Source: an uncultured Bacteroidales bacterium (lineage in GTDB: Bacteria > Bacteroidota > Bacteroidia > Bacteroidales > Paludibacteraceae). From it: a stretch of 51,212 bases of DNA. The stretch spans positions 1 through 51,212 of the forward strand of contig CALATT010000024.1 of assembly GCA_937891905.1 (NCBI GenBank), written 5' to 3'. This document shows positions 17,377 to 25,351 of the stretch, piece by piece. Below the pieces are notes generated by a model. That model was not told the origin of the DNA. It saw nothing but the letters and a program-made list of their open reading frames with translations, and ran no database searches. How positions within the stretch are numbered: the stretch's first letter is position 1; the number at the start of each line of letters is the position of its first letter. The translations under genes and the position numbers were made by a program.

Positions 17377-18327
17377 TTAAGGTTGTACTGGATGCTTGTA
17401 TGTTACTCCACCGAGGAGGAACTCAGCTGCTTTTCCTGCTTCGTCCAGTTTGTATTTAGAGATGCTCAAGCTAGCTCCATCTACACCATCAGTAGTGCTT
17501 TGAAGCATAATTGTAAACTTAGCATCAGAAGAAACATCTGTGAAGAACCAATTGAAATCGTATTCAGTTACTTTTTCGCTGATGATTGTCTCTACTCTTG
17601 TTTCGCGATCAAATTCAGAGCGGACGCTCTTCATATACATATGTCCAGTATTGGCAAATGTGATAGGATCGCGTTTGAGTTCAAAGCGATAGTAGCAAGA
17701 TGTATCTGCGCTAACAGTATCCATTTTCCCACTAAAGATTTTGATTGTATCACGAAGGAAAGTCATTGGTGGAATGAAAGTTACCTTAACAGAATCCACA
17801 AATACGCTATCTAATACAAATTCATCTCTGAATGTACCTTCCCATTCGTTATTAGGGAATGAAGCGATTACTTTCTCCCATTTCTCTACGCGAGCGAGCA
17901 CATCCATTCCTTCGCCACCGATTGCTTTGCCATCTGGTGTGATGAATGCGTTGCCTTCATACCACAAGGTGTATGGTTCTCCTGCAGGAGGAGTGACATA
18001 CAAGGAGTAAGAATTGTTGTTTGGTCCCCATTCGCCATACTCATAGGTGAGTGTGTCCACTTTTTTAGGTTGGTCCATACCATGACCAAAAGCGATGGTA
18101 CGATAGGCAAGACGATTGTCGTTTACGCCACCGAGGAACTCGTACTCATAGATAGCGAGGGAGAGCGTAGTGCTGTCAAATTGCACAAGGCTTCGTGCCG
18201 ATTTGTGCATGCTCTGCTTCACCATGTCTGTGCACACTTCTGTAACATTTGATGGCTGCTCACATGAAGTAAGAGCAAGCGCAGCAATAGCTACAGCGAT
18301 GACACTTAGTAGTAAATTGTTTTTCAT
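17377..18327 (-). CDS. Hypothetical lipoprotein in the uptake operon
   Basis: I do not recognise the family. The 316-residue product has a lipoprotein signal with lipobox LTSC (lipidated Cys22), and the rest is beta-rich with no obvious catalytic motif. The gene lies between the MFS transporter and susC, 33 bp before susC. It is probably a surface or periplasmic component of the same glycan system, but its function is not evident. Confidence 0.7.
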   Translation of the reverse strand: MKNNLLLSVIAVAIAALALTSCEQPSNVTEVCTDMVKQSMHKSARSLVQFDSTTLSLAIYEYEFLGGVNDNRLAYRTIAFGHGMDQPKKVDTLTYEYGEWGPNNNSYSLYVTPPAGEPYTLWYEGNAFITPDGKAIGGEGMDVLARVEKWEKVIASFPNNEWEGTFRDEFVLDSVFVDSVKVTFIPPMTFLRDTIKIFSGKMDTVSADTSCYYRFELKRDPITFANTGHMYMKSVRSEFDRETRVETIISEKVTEYDFNWFFTDVSSDAKFTIMLQSTTDGVDGASLSISKYKLDEAGKAAEFLLGGVTYKHPVQP

Positions 18328-18367
18328 AAAAGATAAATTTGTTATTTTAAAGTTATTATTTGGATTA

Positions 18368-19710
18368 TTATTTTTTTCCTTCTTTAATCAAGAACACAGA
18401 TGCTGCGCCAAGGACGAGCAATACACCTGCTACGACGAGCATACCTGCTTGCACATGTGCGCACATATATTTAAGGAGTACTCCACCGCACAAAGCTGCG
18501 ATAATCTGTGGCAGACAGATAGTGCAGTTGAAGAGACCTAAATAGTATCCCATATTGTCACCCTTGAGGGAGTTGGTCAGAATAGTGAAAGGCAATGCAA
18601 GCATAGCTGCCCATGCTGCGCCGATAAGTGCATAACTGAGCCAGAGAATATATGGGTCGGTGACATAGAAAATAGAGATAAATCCTACTGCACCTACGAT
18701 GAGAGAGATTGCATATGCTCCTTTATTGCCACACCAATGCTCTAACTTAGGCAATAGCGCAGCCCAGATGAGTGAGCCAACTGCCTGAATAGCAAAGCAA
18801 ACGCCTACCCAGTTACCTGCTGTTTGGAAAGCTGCGTCGGCTGCATTGCCTGTTGTCCAACCGAAGCAGTTCTCAGCGATAGCACCATTCGAATAGGTCC
18901 ACATATACATGAAAGCTGCCCAGCAGAAGAACTGCACGAGGCCTACTGTCCAGAAAGTAGAAGGTGCATTGATAAGGAGTTTGATAAATCCAGCCTCCTC
19001 TTTCTTCTCCTCATTCTTCTCCTCCAAGCCATGGAACTCTGCGTACTCTTGTGGGTTCAATTCCTTAACTGTCACAAAAGTATATAATGAGCAGAGGATG
19101 AGTATTAAAGCACCGATATAGAAAGACCACTTAACGGAATCAGGCACTACGCCCTCTGGCGCTGTATTGGCGATACCAATCCATGTAAAGAAGATTGGGA
19201 AGATATATCCCACGAGCGAACCTGCATTACAAAGGAATGACTGAATCGCATAGGCTGTACCTTTTTGCTCCTCATTCACCATATCGCCCACCATCATCTT
19301 GAATGGCTGCATAGCAATGTTAATGGATGTATCCAGGAACATAAGCGAGAATAATCCGAACACATGGCTGCGTTCAAGCCAAGGAAGAGGGACTGCGTAA
19401 AGGTGAAGTTGCCTGCATTCGGCAAGAGCAACATTACTGCCACGGCGATGAGTGCGCCAACAAGCAAATATGGTTTGCGGCGACCGAGGCGATTCCAAGT
19501 CTTATCCGAATACTTGCCTACAATAGGCTGCACGATCATTCCCATCAATGGAGGGAGGATCCAAAAGAAACTAAGTGTGTGAGGGTCAGCTCCTAATGTA
19601 GCGAAGATACGAGAGATATTCGCGCTCTGTAGTGCATACGCAATCTGCACACCGAAGAAGCCGAAACTAAGGTTGAATAACTGCGCAAAAGACAAATTTC
19701 GTTTTTGCAT
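18368..19710 (-). pseudogene. MFS sugar transporter, interrupted by a 1-base frameshift
   Basis: The N-terminal 116 residues (19710 to about 19363) and the remainder (from 19360) are in different frames. Restoring one base at about 19361 turns ATG TG|TTC into ATG TGG TTC. This gives a smooth helix (AAMWFGLFSLMFLDTS) and a single 447-residue protein of about 12 transmembrane segments. The segment GRRKPYLLVGA and the conserved MQPFKMMVGDM resemble the sugar:cation symporters (SLC45/MelB-like) found beside Sus loci. It is the first gene of the minus-strand operon and would carry imported oligosaccharide across the inner membrane. A single missing C in the plus-strand context GAACACATGG could be a real mutation or a consensus error. 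Confidence 0.85.
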
Positions 19711-19740
19711 GGTATTTTATTTTATCGTGTTTAACATTCG

Positions 19741-19762
19741 TATGCGTACACTCGCACGCATA
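19741..19762 (-). promoter_or_regulatory. Inverted repeat in the leader of the MFS-sus operon
   Basis: TATGCGT at 19741-19747 and ACGCATA at 19756-19762 form a perfect 7-bp inverted repeat with an 8-base centre. It lies downstream of the promoter and 30 bp before the MFS start codon. Its half-site TATGC recurs in two palindromes at 20014-20027 and 20180-20193, so it may be an operator or an RNA stem. Confidence 0.5.
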
Positions 19763-19781
19763 TATGGTCAAAATTCGGCGA

Positions 19782-19813
19782 CAAAGGTACTACTTTTTTT
19801 TAAATCATGCAAA
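19782..19813 (-). promoter_or_regulatory. Promoter of the MFS-susCD operon
   Basis: On the minus strand TTTG (19813-19810), a 20-bp spacer and TACCTTTG (19789-19782) match the Bacteroidetes consensus exactly. The -33 box reads TTTGCATGATT. The start site should lie near 19775, giving a leader of about 65 bases that contains the inverted repeat at 19741-19762. It would drive all five minus-strand genes down to 10800. Confidence 0.85.
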
Positions 19814-19819
19814 TATTAG

Positions 19820-20256
19820 CGATATTTTTTTCTTTTTTTAATAAAATTTGGTGTTTTTTGGAGACAATACAGAGTAGTGAGGGGTGCAGTTTTTCGAGGG
19901 CACCGACCTCGCTATGCTCGCCCACCTCGAAAAAGAGAAGGGGATAGTGGCTAAACAATCACGACAAATTCCTTCCATGCTTGCGCATTCATTATCTGAC
20001 AAAACAATCCTATTTATGCGGGCATAATAGGCTTATTTCGCCTTGTATCTTCGACCTGCTCCCCCTAAAGGGGCCCCTTCGAAAACACTTTCGCATCCTG
20101 CAGCCCATATGCAAAGATGGGTGTCTTTTTTTTTGCTGGTACTACGCACCTTGTTTAGAGTCCGTCTACATACCTTATTCTATGCGAGCATAAGCGGCAT
20201 ATAGCCGTTCTCAAAACATAGAATTTTATTCTATTTGCAAAAAAAACACCCGAAAA
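19820..20256. other. Gene-free, hairpin-rich divergent spacer
   Basis: No plausible gene was found in this stretch between the divergent MFS operon and recQ. It holds several stems. TTTTTCGAGG (19890-19899) pairs perfectly with 19925-19934. AGGC (20029-20032) pairs with 20040-20043. CCCC/GGGG flank CTAAA near 20061-20073. CCCAT (20104-20108) pairs with ATGGG (20117-20121) and is followed by a T-run (20126-20134). CGGC/GCCG lies at 20195-20207. Some may be decayed terminators or remnants of dispersed palindromic elements. Confidence 0.5.
20014..20193. promoter_or_regulatory. Two matching palindromes TATGCGRGCATAA
   Basis: TTATGCGGGCATAA at 20014-20027 and CTATGCGAGCATAA at 20180-20193 share a palindromic core TATGC-GR-GCATA, 166 bp apart. 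Each has the shape of a dimeric regulator site. With the TATGCGT inverted repeat at 19741-19762, three related inverted repeats lie in one divergent control region. No regulator gene is adjacent. Confidence 0.45.
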
Positions 20257-20288
20257 CTTGCGTATGTGCAGTTTTTGTTGTATCTTTG
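20257..20288 (+). promoter_or_regulatory. Promoter of recQ
   Basis: CTTG at 20257-20260, a 20-bp spacer and TATCTTTG at 20281-20288 fit the Bacteroidetes pattern. The -33 region reads CTTGCGTATGT, identical over 11 bases to the promoter at 46583-46614. Transcription should start near 20295, giving a leader of about 125 bases that contains the 32-bp duplication. Confidence 0.75.
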
Positions 20289-20332
20289 TACCCGATTTGA
20301 GAAACACAATGGTTTTATTCATATATTTCCTA

Positions 20333-20396
20333 TTGAATAAGACTTCCTTTTAATAATTATAGAATTGAATAAGACTTCCATTTAATAATTATAGAA
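20333..20396 (+). repeat. 32-bp tandem duplication in the recQ leader
   Basis: Two adjacent 32-base units (20333-20364 and 20365-20396) differ at one position only, a T/A change at unit base 16. Each begins TTGAATAAGACTTCC. The array lies within the predicted 5' untranslated region, 25 bp before the recQ ATG. The near identity suggests a recent duplication or copy-number variation. Confidence 0.95.
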
Positions 20397-20421
20397 ACAT
20401 TATAAGCTTTACTATTTATAT

Positions 20422-22602
20422 ATGATAAAACACGAAGAATTAGTATCTGCTTTGCAGACACATTTTGGTTTTGACACTTTTAAGGGCGAGCAAGAAGCTA
20501 TCATCCGCAATGTTATTGAGGGGAATGACACCTTTGTATTGATGCCAACAGGCGGTGGTAAGAGTTTATGTTACCAATTGCCATCTCTTATTATGGACGG
20601 TGTGGCGATTGTTATCTCTCCGCTTATTGCGCTAATGAAGAACCAAGTAGATGCGATGCGTAATTTCTCGGAAGAAGATGGTGTAGCCCATTTTCTCAAC
20701 TCATCGTTATCTCGTCCAGAGATTCATCAAGTGAAGGACGATGTGCTGAACGGTCGCACCAAACTGCTCTATTTAGCGCCTGAGAGTTTGCAAAAGAATG
20801 AGAATGTGGATTTCTTGCAGGGTGTAAAAATATCTTTCTACGCAGTAGATGAGGCGCATTGTATTTCCGAATGGGGTCATGATTTCCGTCCCGAGTATAG
20901 TCAAATTCGCTCAATGGTGCAGCGTATAGGCAAGGCGCCTATTATTGCCTTGACGGCTACTGCTACACCTAAGGTGCAGAAAGATATTCAAAAGAACTTG
21001 GGTATGTTAGACGCTACTGTATTCAAGTCCAGTTTTAATCGTTCTAATTTGTATTACGAAGTACGCCCAAAGAATTCTGATGTAGATAAGGATTTGGTTC
21101 GTTATATTCGTTCGATGGAGGGTAAGTCTGGTATTGTTTACTGTTTGGCTCGTAAGGAGGTGGAGGATTTGGCTCAGGTGCTACAAGTAAATGGTATTGC
21201 AGCGCGCGCATATCACGCGGGTATGGACGCCGCTACTCGTAGTGCCAATCAGGATGCGTTCTTGATGGAGGAGTGCCAAGTGATTGTAGCCACCATAGCG
21301 TTTGGAATGGGTATTGACAAGCCCGATGTGCGTTTTGTGGTGCACTATGATATTCCAAAATCATTGGAGGGTTATTATCAGGAGACGGGTCGTGCCGGCC
21401 GTGATGGTGGAGAAGGTCAGAGTATCTGCTATTATTCACCAGACGACATAGAGCGTTTGCGTAAGTTCCAGCAAGGCAAAACTCCTAAGGAGATTGGTAT
21501 AGGCAATCAATTGCTCTTTGAGACTCAGAGTTATGCAGAGTCCACCATTTGCCGCCGTAAATTGCTCTTGCATTATTTTGGAGAGGAATATAATGTAGAT
21601 AACTGTGGCAATTGCGATAACTGTAAGAAGACCTACAAGATGGTAGATGCGAGTGAGTTGCTTCAATTGGCATTAGAGACTATTCAGCAGGTGAATGAGA
21701 ACCACAAGGCAGAGCATATTGTAGATATTTTGCACGGCAATAGTACTTCAGAAGTATTGAGTTATCACCATGACGAATTAGAGAATTTCGGTGCGGCAAG
21801 TGACGAAGACGAATCGACACTGCATGCTATTCTTCGCCAGGCGCTATTAGTAGGAATGATTAAAAAGGATGTTGATTCGTATGGTGATTTGAAGTTGATG
21901 AGCGATGGAAAGAAGTTCATTCGCAAGGCTGGTAAATTTGAGGTACCTATTGAGGTTCATGATGATGAAGAAGACGCGATGGCTGGTATTACAGCTACTT
22001 GCGCTGCTGCGGATGAGGTGCTTTTCTCTATTTTGAAAGATATTCGTCGTAAGTTATCCAAGAAATGCGATGTACCTCCTTTCGTGATCTTCCAAGACCC
22101 ATCATTAGAGGCGATGGCAACCACTTATCCAATTAACATGGACGAGTTGTTGACTATTCCTGGTGTAGGTGTAGCAAAAGCTAAACGCTATGGTGACGAG
22201 TTCTTGCGCGTAATAAAGGAGTATGTGGAGGAGAATGAGATTATCCGTCCTGACGATATGCGTATTCGTACAGTGGCTAAGCGTTCTACTCGCAAGAAAC
22301 AGATCATACAGGCTATTGACCGCCGCGTAGATTTGGATGACTTGGCTGAGTCGAATGGTATGTCTATGGAGGAGATGTTGGACGAATTGGAGGCAATCGT
22401 ATTCTCTGGTACCAAGATAAATATCAACTATTTCATCCAGGAAGTGGTTGATCCCGACGAGGAGGAAGAGATATACGAATATTTCAAAGAAGCGGACAAT
22501 GACTCCATCAAAGATGCGATGGAAGAGTTAGGCGAGGATTACTATGATATTATTCATGTGCGTTTGGTACGCATCAAATTCCATTGCGAATTAGGGAATT
22601 AA
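20422..22602 (+). CDS. recQ: ATP-dependent DNA helicase RecQ
   Basis: RecQ is a 3'-5' DNA helicase acting in recombination and fork repair. The 726-residue product has Walker A (MPTGGGKSLCYQLP, about 41-54), DEAH Walker B (AVDEAHCISEWGHDFRPEY, about 141) and a helicase C domain with motif VI (YYQETGRAGRDG). It also has the RecQ zinc site (CRRKLLLHYFGE ... CGNCDNC), a winged-helix RQC region and an HRDC-like domain (LTIPGVGVAKAKRYG). A further C-terminal extension of about 120 residues ends in an acidic stretch (PDEEEEIYEYFKEAD). Such long C-termini occur in Bacteroidetes RecQ. It is the first gene of a long same-strand run. Confidence 0.97.
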   Translation: MIKHEELVSALQTHFGFDTFKGEQEAIIRNVIEGNDTFVLMPTGGGKSLCYQLPSLIMDGVAIVISPLIALMKNQVDAMRNFSEEDGVAHFLNSSLSRPEIHQVKDDVLNGRTKLLYLAPESLQKNENVDFLQGVKISFYAVDEAHCISEWGHDFRPEYSQIRSMVQRIGKAPIIALTATATPKVQKDIQKNLGMLDATVFKSSFNRSNLYYEVRPKNSDVDKDLVRYIRSMEGKSGIVYCLARKEVEDLAQVLQVNGIAARAYHAGMDAATRSANQDAFLMEECQVIVATIAFGMGIDKPDVRFVVHYDIPKSLEGYYQETGRAGRDGGEGQSICYYSPDDIERLRKFQQGKTPKEIGIGNQLLFETQSYAESTICRRKLLLHYFGEEYNVDNCGNCDNCKKTYKMVDASELLQLALETIQQVNENHKAEHIVDILHGNSTSEVLSYHHDELENFGAASDEDESTLHAILRQALLVGMIKKDVDSYGDLKLMSDGKKFIRKAGKFEVPIEVHDDEEDAMAGITATCAAADEVLFSILKDIRRKLSKKCDVPPFVIFQDPSLEAMATTYPINMDELLTIPGVGVAKAKRYGDEFLRVIKEYVEENEIIRPDDMRIRTVAKRSTRKKQIIQAIDRRVDLDDLAESNGMSMEEMLDELEAIVFSGTKININYFIQEVVDPDEEEEIYEYFKEADNDSIKDAMEELGEDYYDIIHVRLVRIKFHCELGN

Positions 22603-22604
22603 GA

Positions 22605-22656
22605 ATTTTAATTTTAGATTTTAGATTTTAGATTTTAGATTTTAGAATTTAGGATT
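22605..22656 (+). repeat. Heptad tandem repeat (ATTTTAG type) before rimO
   Basis: Nearly the whole recQ-rimO gap is built of ATTTTAG-type heptads, five or more consecutive near-perfect units plus degenerate flanks. The array runs to within a few bases of the rimO ATG, so the ribosome-binding region itself (AATTTAGGATTTTA) is a degenerate part of the repeat. The related form AAAATCT recurs at 47364-47391. Confidence 0.92.
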
Positions 22657-22659
22657 TTA

Positions 22660-23979
22660 ATGAAGAAGGGTGTTGTTGATTTTATCACATTGGGTTGCTC
22701 AAAGAACTTAGTAGATGCAGAGCGACTAATGCGGCAATTAGAGGCGGCAGGTTGGCGCTGTGTGCATGACGCAGCAGAACCGAATGGCGAGATTGCTGTA
22801 GTGAACACATGTGGTTTTATCGGCGATGCCAAAGAAGAGAGTATTAACACCATTTTGCAATTAGTGTCTCGCAAAGAGCGTAAGCAATTACGCAAACTGA
22901 TTGTAATGGGTTGCTTAAGCGAGCGCTACCGTGCCGATTTGGAAGCAGAGATACCTGAGGTGGATGCTTATTTTGGCAAATTCGACTATATGGATGTGGT
23001 AGAATGGTTGGGTAAGTACTCTGCAAATGCACAAGTGAGCGATAGTTGTTCCTACGAGCGCAAGTTGACGACACCTTCGCACTATGCCTATTTAAAAATC
23101 TCAGAGGGATGCAACCGTATGTGCTCCTACTGCGCTATTCCGCTTATCACGGGTCGTCATACGAGTCGTCCAATGGAGGAGATTTTAGACGAAGTACGGT
23201 GGTTGGTAGCGCAGGGCGTGAAGGAATTCAATGTGATAGCACAAGATTTGAGTAGTTATGGATTGGACCTTGAGCGTCGCCATATGCTGCCAGAATTGAT
23301 AGATGCGATGGCTGGTATTGATGGTGTAGCATGGATTCGTTTGCATTATACCTACCCTACTGATTTTCCAATGGAATTATTGGATGTAATGGCTCGTCAC
23401 AGCAATGTGTGTAAGTACATGGACATAGCATTGCAGCACTGCACGGGCCATATGTTGGGGTTGATGCGTCGTCATATTACCCGCGAGGAACAAGACGCGC
23501 TTATTCGCACGATTCGTGAGCGTGTGCCCGGCATCTGTATTCGTACCACTCTTTTGGTGGGACACCCTGGTGAGACGGAAGAAGATTTTGAGCAGTTGAA
23601 GGAATGGGTTCGTGAGATGCGTTTTGAGCGCATGGGATGCTTTGCATATTCAGACGAAGAAGGTACTTATGCTCATCGTCACTACGAGGACAGTATTGCT
23701 CAAGAAGTGAAAGAAAGACGCGTGGCTGAGTTGATGGCTATTCAGCAAGAGATAAGTGGGGAATTGATGCAAGGATTTGTGGGTAAGACGCTACCCGTTA
23801 TTATTGATCGATACGATGGATATTATTACATTGGTCGTACGGAATATGACAGTCCTGAAGTGGATTGTGAAGTGTTGATAGAGGCACAAGGCGAAGAATT
23901 GTGTGTGGGTTCGTTCTACTCCGTATGTATTACCCGCGCCGAAGAATTTGATTTATACGCAACTATAGCAAAAAATTAA
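22660..23979 (+). CDS. rimO: Ribosomal protein uS12 methylthiotransferase
   Basis: RimO is a radical-SAM enzyme that methylthiolates an aspartate of ribosomal protein S12. The 439-residue product has the N-terminal MTTase domain with three cluster cysteines (TLGCSKN, NTCGFIG, MGCLSER) and the radical-SAM motif CNRMCSYCAIP (about 149-160). A C-terminal TRAM domain follows. Its neighbours are DNA-repair and HU genes, with no obvious functional link beyond shared transcription. Confidence 0.96.
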   Translation: MKKGVVDFITLGCSKNLVDAERLMRQLEAAGWRCVHDAAEPNGEIAVVNTCGFIGDAKEESINTILQLVSRKERKQLRKLIVMGCLSERYRADLEAEIPEVDAYFGKFDYMDVVEWLGKYSANAQVSDSCSYERKLTTPSHYAYLKISEGCNRMCSYCAIPLITGRHTSRPMEEILDEVRWLVAQGVKEFNVIAQDLSSYGLDLERRHMLPELIDAMAGIDGVAWIRLHYTYPTDFPMELLDVMARHSNVCKYMDIALQHCTGHMLGLMRRHITREEQDALIRTIRERVPGICIRTTLLVGHPGETEEDFEQLKEWVREMRFERMGCFAYSDEEGTYAHRHYEDSIAQEVKERRVAELMAIQQEISGELMQGFVGKTLPVIIDRYDGYYYIGRTEYDSPEVDCEVLIEAQGEELCVGSFYSVCITRAEEFDLYATIAKN

Positions 23980-23986
23980 GATATAT

Positions 23987-24265
23987 ATGCTCACAAAAGA
24001 TTTTATTGGCCTTGTAGCAAGTGCATCGGGGTTGAGCAAGAAAAAAGTGGAACTTTTGCTCAACACTAACAATGCTGTCATTCGCGAGAATTTGATGGCA
24101 GGCAAGGCTATTCAATTGCAAGGATTAGGTACGCTGGAATTGAAAGAAAAGAACGAGCGCGTGATCGTTCACCCTCGTACAGGAGAGCGCACCGTAGTGC
24201 CACGCAAAAATCAACTGGTATTTAGACCCGTTAGTACTATTAAAGATGAACTCAAAAAGATTTAA
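23987..24265 (+). CDS. HU-family DNA-binding protein
   Basis: HU/IHF-type proteins bend and compact DNA. The 92-residue product has the helical dimerisation region (FIGLVASASGLSKKKVELLL) and the beta arms (VIVHPRTGERTVVPRKN), although the arm is arginine-rich and differs from canonical HU. The next gene starts 3 bp after its stop and is itself HU-like, so the two may form a heterodimer through their HU domains. This is inference from adjacency. Confidence 0.9.
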   Translation: MLTKDFIGLVASASGLSKKKVELLLNTNNAVIRENLMAGKAIQLQGLGTLELKEKNERVIVHPRTGERTVVPRKNQLVFRPVSTIKDELKKI

Positions 24266-24268
24266 GTG

Positions 24269-25351
24269 ATGGCAGATAAACTCAGTTGGACCGAATTACG
24301 CCGCTTATTAGCTAATCGCGCAGGTGTGAGTGAGAAAGAAGCGAACCTCTTTCTCAATGCTTTTAATGCGCAGATTGTGGAAGCACTCAAACAAGATAAG
24401 CAGGTTAAGATAAACGGATTAGGCACCTTCAAACTGCAAGCCGTTGCACCCCGCAAGAGCGTGAATGTAACGACGGGCGAGGAGATTATTATCGAGGGAT
24501 ATAATAAGATTGCTTTCACACCAGAAGTGGGAGTGAAAGAATTGGTGGAAAAGACCAGCCTAGGCGCTGATCAGTCACCTACAGTCTCTCCTGCAACGGA
24601 AACTATCGACCCGCTACAGAAATTAGGTGAACAAGCAGCAGAGATAGTTGATTTGCTGGCCGATTTGGGTCAGGCAGTAAAAGAAGAGCTAGAACCTATT
24701 GCAGAACCGGAACCTATTGTAGAACTGGAACCTATTGCAGAGCCAGAGCCTATTGTAGAACCGGAACCTATAGTAGAACCAAAACCTATTATAGAGCCAG
24801 AACCTATTATTCCTTCTCCCAAGGAAGAGAAAAAGAGTCATATAGGGCGAAATATATGCATCGCTATTTTGCTTTGCTTATTGATTGCTGGAGGTGTAGG
24901 ATATTATTTCTTCCCTCAATACATAGCAAAATGTGTGGATTGGGCCAAAGCATTGATTCCTACCGCAGAGACGACATGCGTTGTGACGGATACGATTAGT
25001 TCCATTCAGGAGGTTGTAGTAACAGACACTATAGCAGAAGAGATTATTCCAAATGCAGACACATGCACTATTGAAGTGCCTATTTATGAAGAACTGATCA
25101 CTATTGAACCGATGCATAAAAATAGTCGTTTAGCATGGATGGCTATGCGTTATTATGGTGCTAAGATTTACTGGCCTTATTTATATGACGCGAATAAAGA
25201 CTGCATAAATAATCCTAATGATATTGAAGTGGGCACTCCTATTCGCGTGCCACGATTAACAGAAGCGCAATTAGATACTACATTACAATCGACTATTAAT
25301 ACTCTCCAATATTTACGCGAGCAAGCGATTGAAGCATCGCATCGCAACTGA
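24269..25351 (+). CDS. HU-domain protein with membrane anchor and LysM-like tail
   Basis: The 360-residue product joins three parts. Residues 1-90 are an HU/IHF-like DNA-binding domain (WTELRRLLANRAGVSEKEAN, INGLGTFKLQ). Residues of about 140-188 are an acidic proline repeat (EPIVEPEPI units), and about 193-213 form one transmembrane helix preceded by lysines (KEEKKSHIGRN), predicting N-in topology. The C-terminal 70 residues resemble a LysM peptidoglycan-binding module (SRLAWMAMRYYGAKIYWPYL ... IEVGTPIRVPRL). The predicted arrangement is DNA binding in the cytoplasm and cell-wall binding in the periplasm. I use ATG 24269; the GTG at 24266 is possible. The stop overlaps the uvrA ATG. Confidence 0.85.
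   Translation: MADKLSWTELRRLLANRAGVSEKEANLFLNAFNAQIVEALKQDKQVKINGLGTFKLQAVAPRKSVNVTTGEEIIIEGYNKIAFTPEVGVKELVEKTSLGADQSPTVSPATETIDPLQKLGEQAAEIVDLLADLGQAVKEELEPIAEPEPIVELEPIAEPEPIVEPEPIVEPKPIIEPEPIIPSPKEEKKSHIGRNICIAILLCLLIAGGVGYYFFPQYIAKCVDWAKALIPTAETTCVVTDTISSIQEVVVTDTIAEEIIPNADTCTIEVPIYEELITIEPMHKNSRLAWMAMRYYGAKIYWPYLYDANKDCINNPNDIEVGTPIRVPRLTEAQLDTTLQSTINTLQYLREQAIEASHRN

Noticed and set aside
18368..19498. Separate 376-residue transporter with its own start at 19498
   Set aside because: Its first 45 residues are out-of-frame shadow of the true N-terminal part; one added base joins both pieces.
22605..22656. Possible CRISPR array or other spacer-repeat system among the tandem repeats
   Set aside because: All arrays have directly adjacent units of 7-11 bp (or 32 bp twice) with no spacers and no cas genes.
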